From Trichomonas vaginalis G3 (taxonomy: Eukaryota > Parabasalia > Trichomonadida > Trichomonadidae), in the NCBI RefSeq assembly GCF_026262505.1, contig NC_067204.1, forward strand, positions 12,790,522-12,854,521: 64,000 nucleotides of DNA, given 5' to 3'. Below the pieces are notes generated by a model. It saw nothing but the letters and a program-made list of their open reading frames with translations, had not been told where the DNA came from and ran no database searches. Shown piece by piece: positions 10,358 through 20,622 of the stretch. How positions within the stretch are numbered: position 1 is the stretch's first letter; each line of letters begins with the position of its first letter. The translations under genes and the position numbers were made by a program.

Positions 10358-10780
10358 TAAACTGATAATCAAAAAGCGCAGGTCTCTCAATTTTGAGAAG
10401 TTTACATATTTTAATGGAGGCGTCGGAGCCTTCCTATGCGGTCATAAAGCTTTGAGTTAGCCTTCTTGGGCTGGAAATCCTTTCCCACACAGTCCACCCT
10501 CACTGATGTCCGCCCTAATCAGCAGATAAATGCTGAAATTTAAAATTGCGATCCAGCATATTCAGATCGAAAATGCCGACAATTGCAGAATTTGGCATTG
10601 TAAAAGAACCCTTATTAGATATATCTTATTTATTTGTTAATTTAGGAATAAAGGTTAAAATTGAATGTCTCAAAAAGCGCAGGTCTGATTTTGACACCAA
10701 TTTGAGAGAAACTCATAGAATTAATTGTATGAGTTGACTCAAAAATATGATCGGACCTGCGCTTTTTGACGAGCAGTTTA
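10358..10780. mobile_element. Candidate MITE with 27-bp terminal inverted repeats
   Basis: The left end 10358-10384 (TAAACTG then six variable bases then CAAAAAGCGCAGGTC) matches the inverse of the right end 10754-10780 at 24 of 27 positions. Outside the ends, TTACAA on the left and TAACAA on the right could be an imperfect 6-bp target duplication. The 423-bp interior has no transposase frame and contains a stretch richer in G+C (about 10420-10510) than the surroundings. This fits a small non-autonomous DNA element. The superfamily is not recognised. Confidence 0.5.
10670..10769. repeat. Hairpin formed by an internal copy of the element end
   Basis: TCAAAAAGCGCAGGTC at 10670-10685 is the perfect inverse of 10754-10769, with a second short inverted pair (AACTCATA / TATGAGTT) in the loop. 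The same 16 bases also occur at 10369-10384, so the terminal sequence is present three times. Confidence 0.8.
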
Positions 10781-10899
10781 TAACAACTGCAAACCATATC
10801 TATCATTTGGAAATGGCCAAGTATTGATAAGAATCAAAAATTAAATATAAACTTAGAAATTTTATTTATAAAAAAACAACATAAATTTTTTTTTTGATT

Positions 10900-13860
10900 T
10901 TATAATTTCACATTTGTATATTTTTGAGGTAGAGGTGCCAAACTAGCACTTCCAAGTATTGCAGACGACCAATTTGCTTTCATTAAGTTCTTTGCTTCAT
11001 TAGTAATTTGGTCTACATTCATGTTTAGAACTAATTCTCTTATTTTTTGTCGAATTTCGTTGTTAGAAATTCCGTAAAAGATACTTTGTCCGTATTCCTG
11101 AGGCGAAATCGGTGAATCCAGAATAGAAAAGTATCTTATTTGCATTCTCTTTATCATATCTATGTCACAATGCTCAGAACAATATGAAATACTCTTCATA
11201 AAACTTTCTAAAACTTGTTTAGGACATGTGTCTCTGTAACTAGAAATAGAAGTGATTCCTGAGTTGAAATCATGTTTTGCAGAAACTCCATATGATCCAA
11301 GTTCTTCTCTAACTTTACGTGTCAAAATTTCGGACGATAGAAGTAAACAAAAGAAAGATCTTTTGACACAGTTTTCTAAATCAGTGTATTTCGGACCTTT
11401 CGTGACAATCGACGTGAAATAAGTAGATGAATCTGTCTCTAATATTGTGTTGGTCACTTCACCCGTAAAAGTGACTGAATTTGGCACTTTTTTAGGTTGT
11501 ACAGGGGAAATTTCCGAAATTAAAGAATTTAATTTCGGAATCAAAGAAGAACTGTGACTTTCCTGGCAATGTAATGATGCTGTAAATGTTCCTGACATAA
11601 AAACATTTTTGTGAAGGCTCTCAATATATTTTGAGAGGTTTACAAAATCCGTTATTTTGTCAAGTTTCTTGTAAAAAGAAATTCCATTCCACAGCTCATT
11701 TAATTTTGCTTCTTTTGATATTTCTTGTGCAGCAAACGACGAAGAAAAGAAATTTCCATTTTGGGAAATCCTGTTTTTGTAGTTTGTCTTCGTCATTTCC
11801 ATCAATAACTCAATTCTACTGTTATTAAATATCCTGGGATTAGTTATAGTCTTCTTAAAAAGTGACAACATCTTATCAAAATCTTTGACCAAACATGAAC
11901 TTGTCAAAGAAAAGTGACAATGTAATAAACCGGTTTTACAATCAGTATTTAAGGTTAATGAACTGTCAAAACCGCCAGTATATAAGTAAACTTCATCAGC
12001 GAACTGGTCCTCATCCAAATCATCAGCTCCGACATCAGTTAGAACTAAATCTAATAGTTTTAAGTCAGAAATGTTTTCTGTTTCTATTGGAATGTCACTT
12101 TTTATTGTAACGAAGGCAATTCCATTTGTTTGAGTGTTGAAATACGTAACTTTCTGGTTATTCACGTATTTTATTTCTTCTGCTTTGGTGGGGATGTCAG
12201 AAATTTGTAAATTTGGTAGTTTTTGTACGTTATTTACATTTTCTGACATATTTTTAAGTTTTTGGGTTTCTGAGATAATTTTATTTTTATCGTCATTGGT
12301 CATTTCATTTTTAAGATTGGTCAGTTCACTTTTGATCTTTTTATTATAGTTTTCCTGGAAATTAGGTACTCCTTTCATTGAGATCTCCAATCTGTGCGAA
12401 TTTGTGATCAATTTCTGTTTTAATAATAATTCGAAGTATCTCGGTTGCAAAGCGAGCACAGATCTTATGCGCTCGATTTCCCATTTGTTGTCTATGATGT
12501 CTATGGGATTAACTCCGTGGATCCAGGAAGATATTACATTTTTCCAAATTTTGAGTCCTCTGTTAGAATCAGTAAGTTTATCTTGCATTTCTAGGTTATG
12601 TAAGACACTGTCGATTCTTTTTCGCTCAAAATTATCGGTAAAAACTTGATTCAAAATTGCCAAAACCGATTTCCCAATAAAAGACTTGTTTTTGTCGACT
12701 CCTTCAAGTGCTATTGAGAAATATGGCTGTTTCACAACCGACATGAAGCCGCTATGTATGAAATTTGTGCCAATTTCGTTCTTAATCAGTCCTTTAAAGA
12801 GAGGAGAAGAAGTTGAGTCCATGAGCAGCTCGGAAAGGAAATGTAGATCGAATATATCACTATAGTTTGATAAATCTCCAACCATCCATACGATTCCTGA
12901 CAAAATTTTGTTTGGATCTCCAACAATTGGGCCTTCTACTTCCACTTGTCGGGGATTTAACCACTTGGGCTGCTCAATGGATGCGTCCTTTGGCTGTTCG
13001 TATTTGTTGCTGAACGATGAAATAACATAATTCACTTTTTTCATGACTTCTGATACAGGAATGCTTCCGTAATGGAAGAATATAGCATTTGATGGATGGT
13101 AGTATTTTTTGTGGTACTCTTTGACCGATTCTAATGTTAATCTTGAAATTTTTTGCGGATCACCGCCATAATTTAGTCCCAAAACGGAATCATCGTAAAG
13201 ATTTTGTCTGATAAGATTGCTGAACCTATTGGCTGGTCGCGACTGTTCTCCTATCATCTCATTGTAAACAACTCCAGTATGACGAAGAGAAGAAGAAGAA
13301 TTATTCGGTATTTCGAATTCGAGATGGTGACATTCTGACTTGAAGATTTCTTCTGTTAAACTGGGATGAAATGTAGAATCTAAGTAAATATCGAGTAAAT
13401 TAAAATAATCTTTGCTATTTGTTGTAGAAAATGGAAAAGAAGTCCATTCTATGGAAGTGAATCCATTCATGAATGTTGCAAATGATCTCTTTCGCATTTC
13501 GTTGAAAATTGATCTAACTGGATATTTTTCTGATCCTTGTAACACTAAATGCTCCAAAATATGTGAGATTCCGGAATCATCGGTATTTGTAGTGCGAAAA
13601 GACGTTGAAAAGAAATTATGTTGATCTTTTGTTTTAATATATAAAAAAGGACAGTTATATGTCTTGTGTTTGTATAAATATGCTGTAAAATCATACTCAG
13701 GGAAGTGTTGCTCGTACTCTAAAACGAATCCATGTGTCTGTGAAGGCATATTTATCTCATGATATGCGTAAATTGAAGCGAGAGCCATAACAATCGGAAC
13801 AAAATACACGGAAAACCTTGATATTGCAGGTAAAAGTTGACTTATTTCATTGAGCATCAT
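10900..13860 (-). CDS. M16 family metallopeptidase, PreP/Cym1-like (M16C)
   Basis: 986 residues from the first ATG (an upstream TTG is ignored). The inverted zinc motif HILEH lies near residues 100-104, and the third ligand Glu is expected in SECHHLEFE about 75-80 residues later, as in M16 enzymes. Length and N-terminal catalytic half fit the presequence-protease subfamily, which degrades peptides inside a closed chamber. Residues 12-32 are strongly hydrophobic (SVYFVPIVMALAS) and predict a membrane anchor or signal, unlike a typical mitochondrial presequence. Whether it works in hydrogenosomes or the secretory route is open. The gene is intact although it sits between two related ankyrin genes. 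Confidence 0.88.
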   Translation of the reverse strand: MMLNEISQLLPAISRFSVYFVPIVMALASIYAYHEINMPSQTHGFVLEYEQHFPEYDFTAYLYKHKTYNCPFLYIKTKDQHNFFSTSFRTTNTDDSGISHILEHLVLQGSEKYPVRSIFNEMRKRSFATFMNGFTSIEWTSFPFSTTNSKDYFNLLDIYLDSTFHPSLTEEIFKSECHHLEFEIPNNSSSSLRHTGVVYNEMIGEQSRPANRFSNLIRQNLYDDSVLGLNYGGDPQKISRLTLESVKEYHKKYYHPSNAIFFHYGSIPVSEVMKKVNYVISSFSNKYEQPKDASIEQPKWLNPRQVEVEGPIVGDPNKILSGIVWMVGDLSNYSDIFDLHFLSELLMDSTSSPLFKGLIKNEIGTNFIHSGFMSVVKQPYFSIALEGVDKNKSFIGKSVLAILNQVFTDNFERKRIDSVLHNLEMQDKLTDSNRGLKIWKNVISSWIHGVNPIDIIDNKWEIERIRSVLALQPRYFELLLKQKLITNSHRLEISMKGVPNFQENYNKKIKSELTNLKNEMTNDDKNKIISETQKLKNMSENVNNVQKLPNLQISDIPTKAEEIKYVNNQKVTYFNTQTNGIAFVTIKSDIPIETENISDLKLLDLVLTDVGADDLDEDQFADEVYLYTGGFDSSLTLNTDCKTGLLHCHFSLTSSCLVKDFDKMLSLFKKTITNPRIFNNSRIELLMEMTKTNYKNRISQNGNFFSSSFAAQEISKEAKLNELWNGISFYKKLDKITDFVNLSKYIESLHKNVFMSGTFTASLHCQESHSSSLIPKLNSLISEISPVQPKKVPNSVTFTGEVTNTILETDSSTYFTSIVTKGPKYTDLENCVKRSFFCLLLSSEILTRKVREELGSYGVSAKHDFNSGITSISSYRDTCPKQVLESFMKSISYCSEHCDIDMIKRMQIRYFSILDSPISPQEYGQSIFYGISNNEIRQKIRELVLNMNVDQITNEAKNLMKANWSSAILGSASLAPLPQKYTNVKL

Positions 13861-13863
13861 CAA

Positions 13864-14208
13864 AGTTCAGCGTGATTTAAGGGAAAAAAATCCGGTGTTA
13901 AAAATTAGATTTCCAAATTGTATAGTTTACGATACCCTTCATGAAAAAATAAAAATATTATTTACCAGATTTCATTAAACAAATATACATCTCAAAGTGT
14001 ATCTATCCATCATAGAAAAATTCTGGATCACAGATCTTTATTGAATGAATTTTAAACAATCTAAGATCTGAATGACTGCTCGTTGTTATGAAATACCACA
14101 AATTGCTTCAAAGTTGAATAATAGCTTAGGTATGAAGTTATTTTTTATGGATTATGAAATATTTTTTATTGGAATCCTTCATCACCATGAATAAAATGAC
14201 AATTTTTT
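13864..14208. other. Spacer with possible ankyrin remnant at its left-strand end
   Basis: Just past the stop of the broken ankyrin gene, another minus-strand frame reads KIVILFIHGDEGF, reminiscent of the EIVEILISHGA core. The ancestral gene may have extended further. Nothing else is seen. Confidence 0.35.
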
Positions 14209-15261
14209 CTAAAGCATAGGGATAAAACCATATTTATCTATTTCATTGATATTTGCACCATGCGAAATAAGAAGTTCGACGGTTTCTTTGCTATTATATT
14301 TTGCTGCAATATGAAGAGCGGTATTTTCATCATTATTTTTTTCATTGATATTTGCACCATGTGAAAGGAAATATTCACAAACGGATGGATTGTTGAAAAT
14401 CACCGATTTAATAATACATTCGTTAATATCATTTGTTTGATCGAAATAAACTAAAAAGGATTCAAGATTATTATACAATCAGCAATCAGATAAATCAATC
14501 TCTATTTTGAATTCATTCATCAAGAATGTAACAAAATCAATGTTGTGTGAAATAATTGCATATTTCATTCACTTTTCATTTGGTTTTTGATGTTTCAAAC
14601 ATTCACTCATGATCTCTGGATTTCCACCTAAAAATGAAAATTGTAGACATATTTCAGTTATTTCTGAGCTGAATTTCGTTCTTAATAACTTGAAACAATC
14701 AACTGCTCCATGGTAACAACATAATTCAAGTAATGAATATCCTTCTTTAGTATATGGATATAAACTACTTTCAAGTGTTTGATTTTTATCAAATCCGTCT
14801 CTTTCAGTGAATTGTATAAATGATTTTAGGTCATTATTCATAATTGCTCTGTAAACTGTATTTTCTGTATGAATATCCAGATTTTCTGAGAAAATTTTTT
14901 CGAAATCATCAGATTTGTCTAATTTAATTCCATATTCTTTATAAAACAGGAAGTATGATATAATTTTAACCTTGTTGGTCTCTGTAACACGATAATCATC
15001 AGATATAAGTTTGGCAAGAGATAAATATGAATTTGTATAGCGATTATTATATGTAATGATATTTAAAATGTCATCCATAATCCTTTTTGGTGGGTATTTC
15101 TTTGAATCAATCAATTCTGTTTTGATCAGTTTGTAAATTGAGTTGAAATCTTCTTCATTTTCGGTTTTAAGCTGATACAACGCATTATATATATCGATGT
15201 CGTATTTAAAGATACTTCGCACTTCATTGTATTTATTTGTGTTAACGTTTTGTTCCGACAT
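14209..15261 (-). pseudogene. Ankyrin gene (DUF3447 type) with two in-frame TGA codons
   Basis: The reading frame from ATG 15261 to the TAG at 14209 is continuous except for TGA at 14569-14571 and TGA at 14479-14481. Translation across them matches the intact paralogue at 8639-10003 residue for residue: AIISHNIDFVTFLMNEF here against AIISNNIDFVTFLMNEF there. The N-terminal 230 codons (starting MSEQNVNTNKYNEV) keep the DUF3447-like segment LLELCCYHGAVDCFKLL. The segment after the second stop holds two ankyrin repeats. No indel is needed to align the frame. The simplest reading is a young pseudogene. Another TGA-ending gene in the window argues against TGA being sense. Confidence 0.8.
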
Positions 15262-16330
15262 TAAAAAATTTAAAAGTCATATATCAGCATTTTACCTGTT
15301 AAAATATCTTTAAAATTCATTTAAGGAAAAATTATATGTTAAACATGTGGGGAAAAAAATGAATACAAAGATTTCGGAAGTAATTTATATGAATTTTGAT
15401 CTAGTTCATAGATATGAATTAACACAAAAACAATGTAGAAGTTGAAGACAAAAGGATATTCATTCAAAAACTTATATAATATTATCGATTTTTTTTAAGG
15501 CTCTCTGTGCCTAATTTACATGTATGCACATATGTTTAAACCTTTGGAATTTATAAAGTTATTTTAACAACAAGTTATAACGCGACGATATAAGTTATTT
15601 GGCCAGATTTGAAAAAATCAAAAGTGTCTTAGCGCCGATAGAATCGACTGATAAGTGCTCGCTTTTTTACAACTATTCAATTTTTGATTCTATTTAATCC
15701 AGAATTTGCAGTGCATACATATATCATTATCTTCAAGACCTCTTACTTCATTATCGAATGGAAGAAAAACTTACTCATGAGGCAATAAATAATACTCAAA
15801 GACAAAAATTCAATTAAAAGATTAAACCTCCTTCAGATAATATCGATGATACCAAAGTACAAGTCGTAACGTCTAATATACCAGACTAAATACCAGAAAT
15901 TCTTCAATTTTCAGAACGAAAATTTTTACTAAAGAGTTCAAAAATCCGGCATCAATCCGATATTTTTTAACTGATCCATCACAGCTTTCATTCGATAGTT
16001 TATATATTTGCTAACCACTGTTTATTTCCAAAAATATTAAAAAAATCAGACAAACTTTTAAGTTTTTATCAATTTCTTTGTGCATAAATCTTTAACAACT
16101 GATAAATATTAATTTAATACACACAAAACTTTTGTTATCCATTTAATTGAAAAAAATAATTCAAAGATAATACTACATCTAATATCAATTGTTTAATACA
16201 AATACACAAGAGACACATAACAAATTTTAAACTCTTCGTAGGAAATTGAGTTTATCTATTAAATTATTTTCTCAAAATATTGGGAAAATATGTGATATAA
16301 GGTAAATTTTTAATAATTAATTAATACTTA
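15262..16330. other. Intergenic, possible old gene relic
   Basis: AT-rich. A plus-strand stretch at 15758-15970 starts MEEKLTHEAINNTQ and is coding-like but broken by two TAA codons. It is too short to identify. Confidence 0.35.
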
Positions 16331-17713
16331 TTAGTTTTCTTGAAATTCTGTTGGTGCAGGAGTTCTGTGCGGGAGGGGAACAAAGTTATATGGAACTGCA
16401 CCTACGGCTTGGGATTCGATATTGCAGTCATCAAATCTCCTGTTAAACCTCATGAAGCCTCCTTTACCAACTTCAGATTGATTTAATTCAGTAATTAATT
16501 TATCGCCTTCAGTTTTGAAAATTCCTGTTCCAGTAATGATTAAAGACTCCAATTCAACATCATTACTTCCACCATATATTGTTCCCCAATCAGCACCGAA
16601 ATGGGGAATAACCCACCACCAACGCTGGAGTGGTATAACATTATCAGCATGATTCTTATTTAAATTCAAATCATTCTGTCCCCAACCAATGATTGTTACA
16701 TCTAGCATTCCTATAATTTTATCCCAATCATTTCGGGTCTTACCATCTTCATCCCAGTAGCTAGAGTAAATACCACCCTCATAGCTAAATAACGATGGGT
16801 AGACAGTTATTGAAGAAGTGACAGCACCAACTTCCCAAAGATGTGATTTGATCCATCTCCAATTGTAAAGGAAATATATCGGACATCCTGTCTCTGGATC
16901 TCCTGGATTACAACTTCCTGTTAAAGCCCAATGATGCTTGCAATTTGTTAAACCTGGATAACATCTGTTGTTTTCACAATTTTCTCTTTTGAAGTCTGCT
17001 CGTGGTGCTTGCATGAAATTTGTTCTTTCTGAATCTGAATCTCCTGGTTTATCCCAACTCTTGTAGTCCGGAGGATGATATGTCCAAAATAGTTGGTAAG
17101 CATTAAGCGGCGTACGCTCAACACATGAGTCGCCAAGAATATCACAGTCAAGAACGTATTGAAGTGAAAAGTTGACGAACTGACCAGCCCATCGAGAAAC
17201 AGAAATTGACATTGCAGATGTAACAGCTGGAGCCCATGAGCTGCATAACGTTGTAACGTCAAAAACTGGGAATTTAATTATATCTGTAGTTGGATAAATT
17301 GATTTGCCTTCATGATCTTTCTATTTTGGATATGAAGCATTAGTCAAGGTCGGAAAAGCTGCGACGTTTGATAGACCTGTAATGTAGTTTTTATCAACTG
17401 TGTCAAAGAAGTTTTCGTTGGCTCCAACTGGAACCGCCGAACCTTGATTACGTCGTGGAGGGCAAACCGGTGATAAGAAACGTTTCGCATTACCAATGGT
17501 CATCCCTGCAAACTTAGGATAGAGAGTTGCCTTAAAAGGTGAGTTAGAATTGCTGTTTATTGCATCAACCATCTCCTGAGTGATGAGAGGATCAGAATCC
17601 TTTAAAGATCCAGCTAAGTAAATATATACAAACATTTGTAAGATCGACCGATGTAAAACTTTTTCTGATATTTTTGAAAAGAAATGGTTGAAGTTCTTTA
17701 ATAATGCAAACAT
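16331..17713 (-). pseudogene. Papain-fold (C1, cathepsin B-like) pseudoenzyme with in-frame TAG
   Basis: One frame of 461 codons runs from ATG 17713 to the stop at 16331, interrupted only by TAG at 17321-17323. Before the stop: a hydrophobic segment and a cathepsin B-type propeptide (ITQEMVDAINSN, FAGMTIGNAKRFL). After it: the mature C1 fold (SLQYVLDCDILGDSC, SSITVYPSLFSYEGGIY, IIGWG, GFMRFNRRFDDCNIES). The catalytic centre is lost. The CGSCWA box reads LCSSWA, with Ser (codon 17237-17239) for the catalytic Cys. The GHAV box reads MLDV, removing the His. The NSWG box reads PHFG, removing the Asn. The oxyanion Gln position is Val. It would have been a non-catalytic, secreted homologue comparable in concept to TINAG proteins. 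The stop suggests decay; read-through or a base error cannot be excluded. Confidence 0.75.
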
Positions 17714-18017
17714 GGTTTAATAACAATGCAAAATCTATATGATTTTCGGATTAGTTATTGCGCAAATATATATGTATATCAATTTACGCTTTAAAATACC
17801 TTTTTTACTTAATATAAAATTTAAAAACAATACGAAATTGCACGGATTTCAGATTGAATGAAACGTAACTGGCCAGTCAATCTTTTGCATTACTAATATT
17901 AGCTACATCACATAGAAATTAAAATAATTTTTATAAGATAAATGAGAAAAATTGTGTAATTTAGAATAAATATGGTTTGTTAAAACAAAACTTCTACATT
18001 TATATAAATTATTTTTG
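17714..18017. other. Intergenic, nothing recognised
   Basis: AT-rich spacer between the papain-like pseudogene and the unidentified relic. Confidence 0.5.
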
Positions 18018-18475
18018 CTACTCAATAATTTTTCTGTAATGATCATTAAATGAGGCAACAAGTGTTGCTACTCTGCATATATTATCTATTTCTGCACCAC
18101 ATGATCTTTTCCTTATATTTGTCACCATGTAACAAAGAGCTCCTTCTTACAAAGATATTTTTTTTCTTTGTGTTTCAAAACTTCCAAAATATCTTCTTTG
18201 CTTTTTAGTAAACAAAACTTCAACAAGACAATGGAATCTTCCAGATCTCTTCTTTAAATGGATTATAATCTGGAAGGAATTATGTCCTTTGAGAGAACGT
18301 TTAATACGAAGAAACAGTCTTTTAATGATGAATTCCTCAAAAGAACCACACTTTTAGATATAAGATGTTTCTCATGAGCCGGGAACTATTAATCTGTGAA
18401 ATCAATGTTTCTAGCATTGATTTCTGTAAATGGAAGCTCCAGAGTGTAAATATTTAAGTATTTGGTTACAAAGTA
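18018..18475 (-). pseudogene. Relic of an unidentified gene
   Basis: On the minus strand, coding-like segments follow each other: LELPFTEINARNIDFTD, two stops, FPAHEKHLISK, a frameshift, CGSFEEFIIKRLFLRIK, further coding through RFHCLVEVLFTKKQRRYFG, a TAA, then EGALCYMVTNIRKRSCGAE and a stretch ending FNDHYRKIIE and TAG. The long fragments with ordinary amino-acid composition are unlikely by chance. The family is not recognised. It lies just downstream of the folliculin-like gene on the same strand. Confidence 0.45.
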
Positions 18476-18524
18476 CTAAACAGAAATTTTTTTATAAAAA
18501 TATACAAAGAAAATAAAAAATTAT

Positions 18525-20015
18525 TCAAAATGGAGCCATTGTAAGTCCAGATTTTGATCTATTTCCTCTTAGAATCGGTTTCAACTTATCCTTGTTGAAA
18601 TACGAAGCGATCCAATATTTTAATATCGGAGCATCATCTTTAGAGAACCCAAAAGCCCTGAGATCATTCAAGAGTGAATCAGGTGTTAATGCTTTAACTC
18701 CTGCTACCTCAGCGAGCTTCATAACAAAACATGCCGCACAATCTTTTAATTTCATCAGCATATGGAGGATAAAAGCCGTTTCACTTACATTTGTGCTCTT
18801 GCCAAGGACTTTCCATACTATAGATGATGGCGGACAGCCATCCCCGGCGTAATAATCTGATTGTAAATCCAAAACGCTGGCAAGGTGCTTAGCGTCACCA
18901 CAAATGTTTTCTGTAACAACTATCGAGTATTTAAGAGATTCTTCAGGCGTAATCGTTTTACATATTTTGTAATATTCCGGTCTGAAGAAAGGAACTAAGA
19001 AAATCAATCGTTCGGCGAGTGGTTTCGCAATGCTGATATCGTTGGATCTGATTATCAACGTTTGCCCGGATAATAATGTAAATCCAATGAAAAAGAAGAC
19101 ATTATTCTTCGAAAACTTGACAAGAGAATACGGACATGCTTGTAAATGCATTGATCGTAAGGCAAAAGCCGGAAAACCGCCGAAACCGCGAAAATTGCTA
19201 GATCCTCCAAAATCTATAGTAATTGGAGATTCCACGAAGCTTGATTCAGTATCTATATTGGCTAAAAATGAATTATATGGTAGAGAATCAACGAATTCTT
19301 CAAGTTTTGGTCGAATATCTTCTAAATGTATTAATTCTTCGATAGGTCTGAGCGCGTTATTAATAATAGTGAAGTATTCTAGGGGTCTTTCGATGTATTC
19401 TACGTCATCATATTTTTCTATCTTAAAAAGTTTCAAAATTCTTTGTAATTCTTCCATTTTTGAGTTGATTATTTGATTTTTGTTGTTCTCTTGCTCTTGG
19501 ATTCGACTCAATGACCTTGCAAACTGTTTTAATTCTAATGGAAATTTTTCTACTGATGGAGACTGAATTATCTTGATTATTTCGATGATTTTATTATAGT
19601 ATTTCGAGTGTAGCTTAGTGATTGTGTCAAAATTTAACATGACTATCGTAAAAATGATTGTTCTAGTAAATCCTCTTGCTTCTGCATCATAAAGTTGTGT
19701 ATAAACAGCAATATATGATATCCCTTCATATGAAGAAACGACTATCGAAGGCTCTGTGTTAAAATCTGATGAACAAGAGTTTACTGGAGTATTTACGACA
19801 TATAATTTGAATCCGTCGTTGTTATTCAAAACTAATGAACCATATTCCCATATGGTTTTCGGATAAGAGGCTTGCGAAAATTCAAATATTGCGGCATAAA
19901 TTCCAGAAGTCGATTGTAATGTACATGTATCATCAGATGATAAAGTAGAAAACGCTTGAGCACGGGGTCCTGATGATGTGTCAGGGCCTGATTGCCTTCT
20001 AGGTGAATTTTCCAT
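18525..20015 (-). CDS. Folliculin-like (FLCN/SMCR8 class) longin-DENN protein
   Basis: 496 residues, close to the size of animal folliculin. Several blocks match folliculin in order: AFSTLSSDDTC near the N-terminus, EARGFTRTIIFTIVMLNFD (folliculin LARGFQRWYSIITIMM), LLSGQTLIIRSNDISIA in the DENN half and DDAPILKYWIASYFNKDKL at the C-terminus (folliculin EDNVKLLKFWMTGLS). Folliculin acts with FNIP as a GTPase-activating complex on Rag GTPases at the lysosome. A similar role here is inference. An SMCR8-type or other DENN member is the alternative. No FNIP-like gene is visible in the window. Confidence 0.7.
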   Translation of the reverse strand: MENSPRRQSGPDTSSGPRAQAFSTLSSDDTCTLQSTSGIYAAIFEFSQASYPKTIWEYGSLVLNNNDGFKLYVVNTPVNSCSSDFNTEPSIVVSSYEGISYIAVYTQLYDAEARGFTRTIIFTIVMLNFDTITKLHSKYYNKIIEIIKIIQSPSVEKFPLELKQFARSLSRIQEQENNKNQIINSKMEELQRILKLFKIEKYDDVEYIERPLEYFTIINNALRPIEELIHLEDIRPKLEEFVDSLPYNSFLANIDTESSFVESPITIDFGGSSNFRGFGGFPAFALRSMHLQACPYSLVKFSKNNVFFFIGFTLLSGQTLIIRSNDISIAKPLAERLIFLVPFFRPEYYKICKTITPEESLKYSIVVTENICGDAKHLASVLDLQSDYYAGDGCPPSSIVWKVLGKSTNVSETAFILHMLMKLKDCAACFVMKLAEVAGVKALTPDSLLNDLRAFGFSKDDAPILKYWIASYFNKDKLKPILRGNRSKSGLTMAPF

Positions 20016-20622
20016 TCACCTTTAAAAATTTCTGATGATTTACACGAAATTTGTCAACTGTCAAAATGTCAAAAATATAACTTAATCATACTTAATGAGT
20101 CTGATTTCTATATATGGTGCATCACTTCTTCATATTAGTGATGCATCTTGCCATTAAACTTCTGTTAAATCCAATTATCAGTGACATTTGAAATTCTAAT
20201 GAAGTCAACACTATTCAATTGATGAAACATATTAGGTGTGTACACAAACTACAATTATCGAAGTCTAAGATTCCACTCTGTTTGTTTGAAAAATATAAAA
20301 AAGTTCTATCAAGGATTGAAAATTATGGAGAAAACTATTATTTATCAGTCTAATAAAGTTATAGATTTTACAAACAAGATGAAGTTGCCAATAACAGTAC
20401 ATGAATAACCGAAACTTTCAACATAATGAATGAAATATACAATAAAAACAGGAAGATCAATACTATTTCAAAAATGTTGAGATATAGAAGCGAAGAATAT
20501 GATTTCAAGTTTATACATAACATATAATGATAATCTTATTACAGGTGAATGCTAAAGCCACCTATAAATAAGTTCGGTTTTAAAAGATTATATAAAAAAG
20601 TGAAAATCGAACAATTGTATTT
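20016..20622. other. Intergenic, nothing recognised
   Basis: AT-rich. Short coding-like pieces occur on the plus strand near 20425-20530 but cannot be identified. Confidence 0.4.

Noticed and set aside
15758-15970. Possible small plus-strand gene starting MEEKLTHEAINN
   Set aside because: Two in-frame TAA codons and no recognisable family; may be a relic but cannot be supported as a gene.
14209-17713. Reassigned stop codons (TGA or TAG read as amino acids)
   Set aside because: Other genes end normally in TGA (EF-hand/WD40 gene) and TAG (coiled-coil gene at 35820), and conserved genes have no internal stops. Pseudogenes explain the data better.
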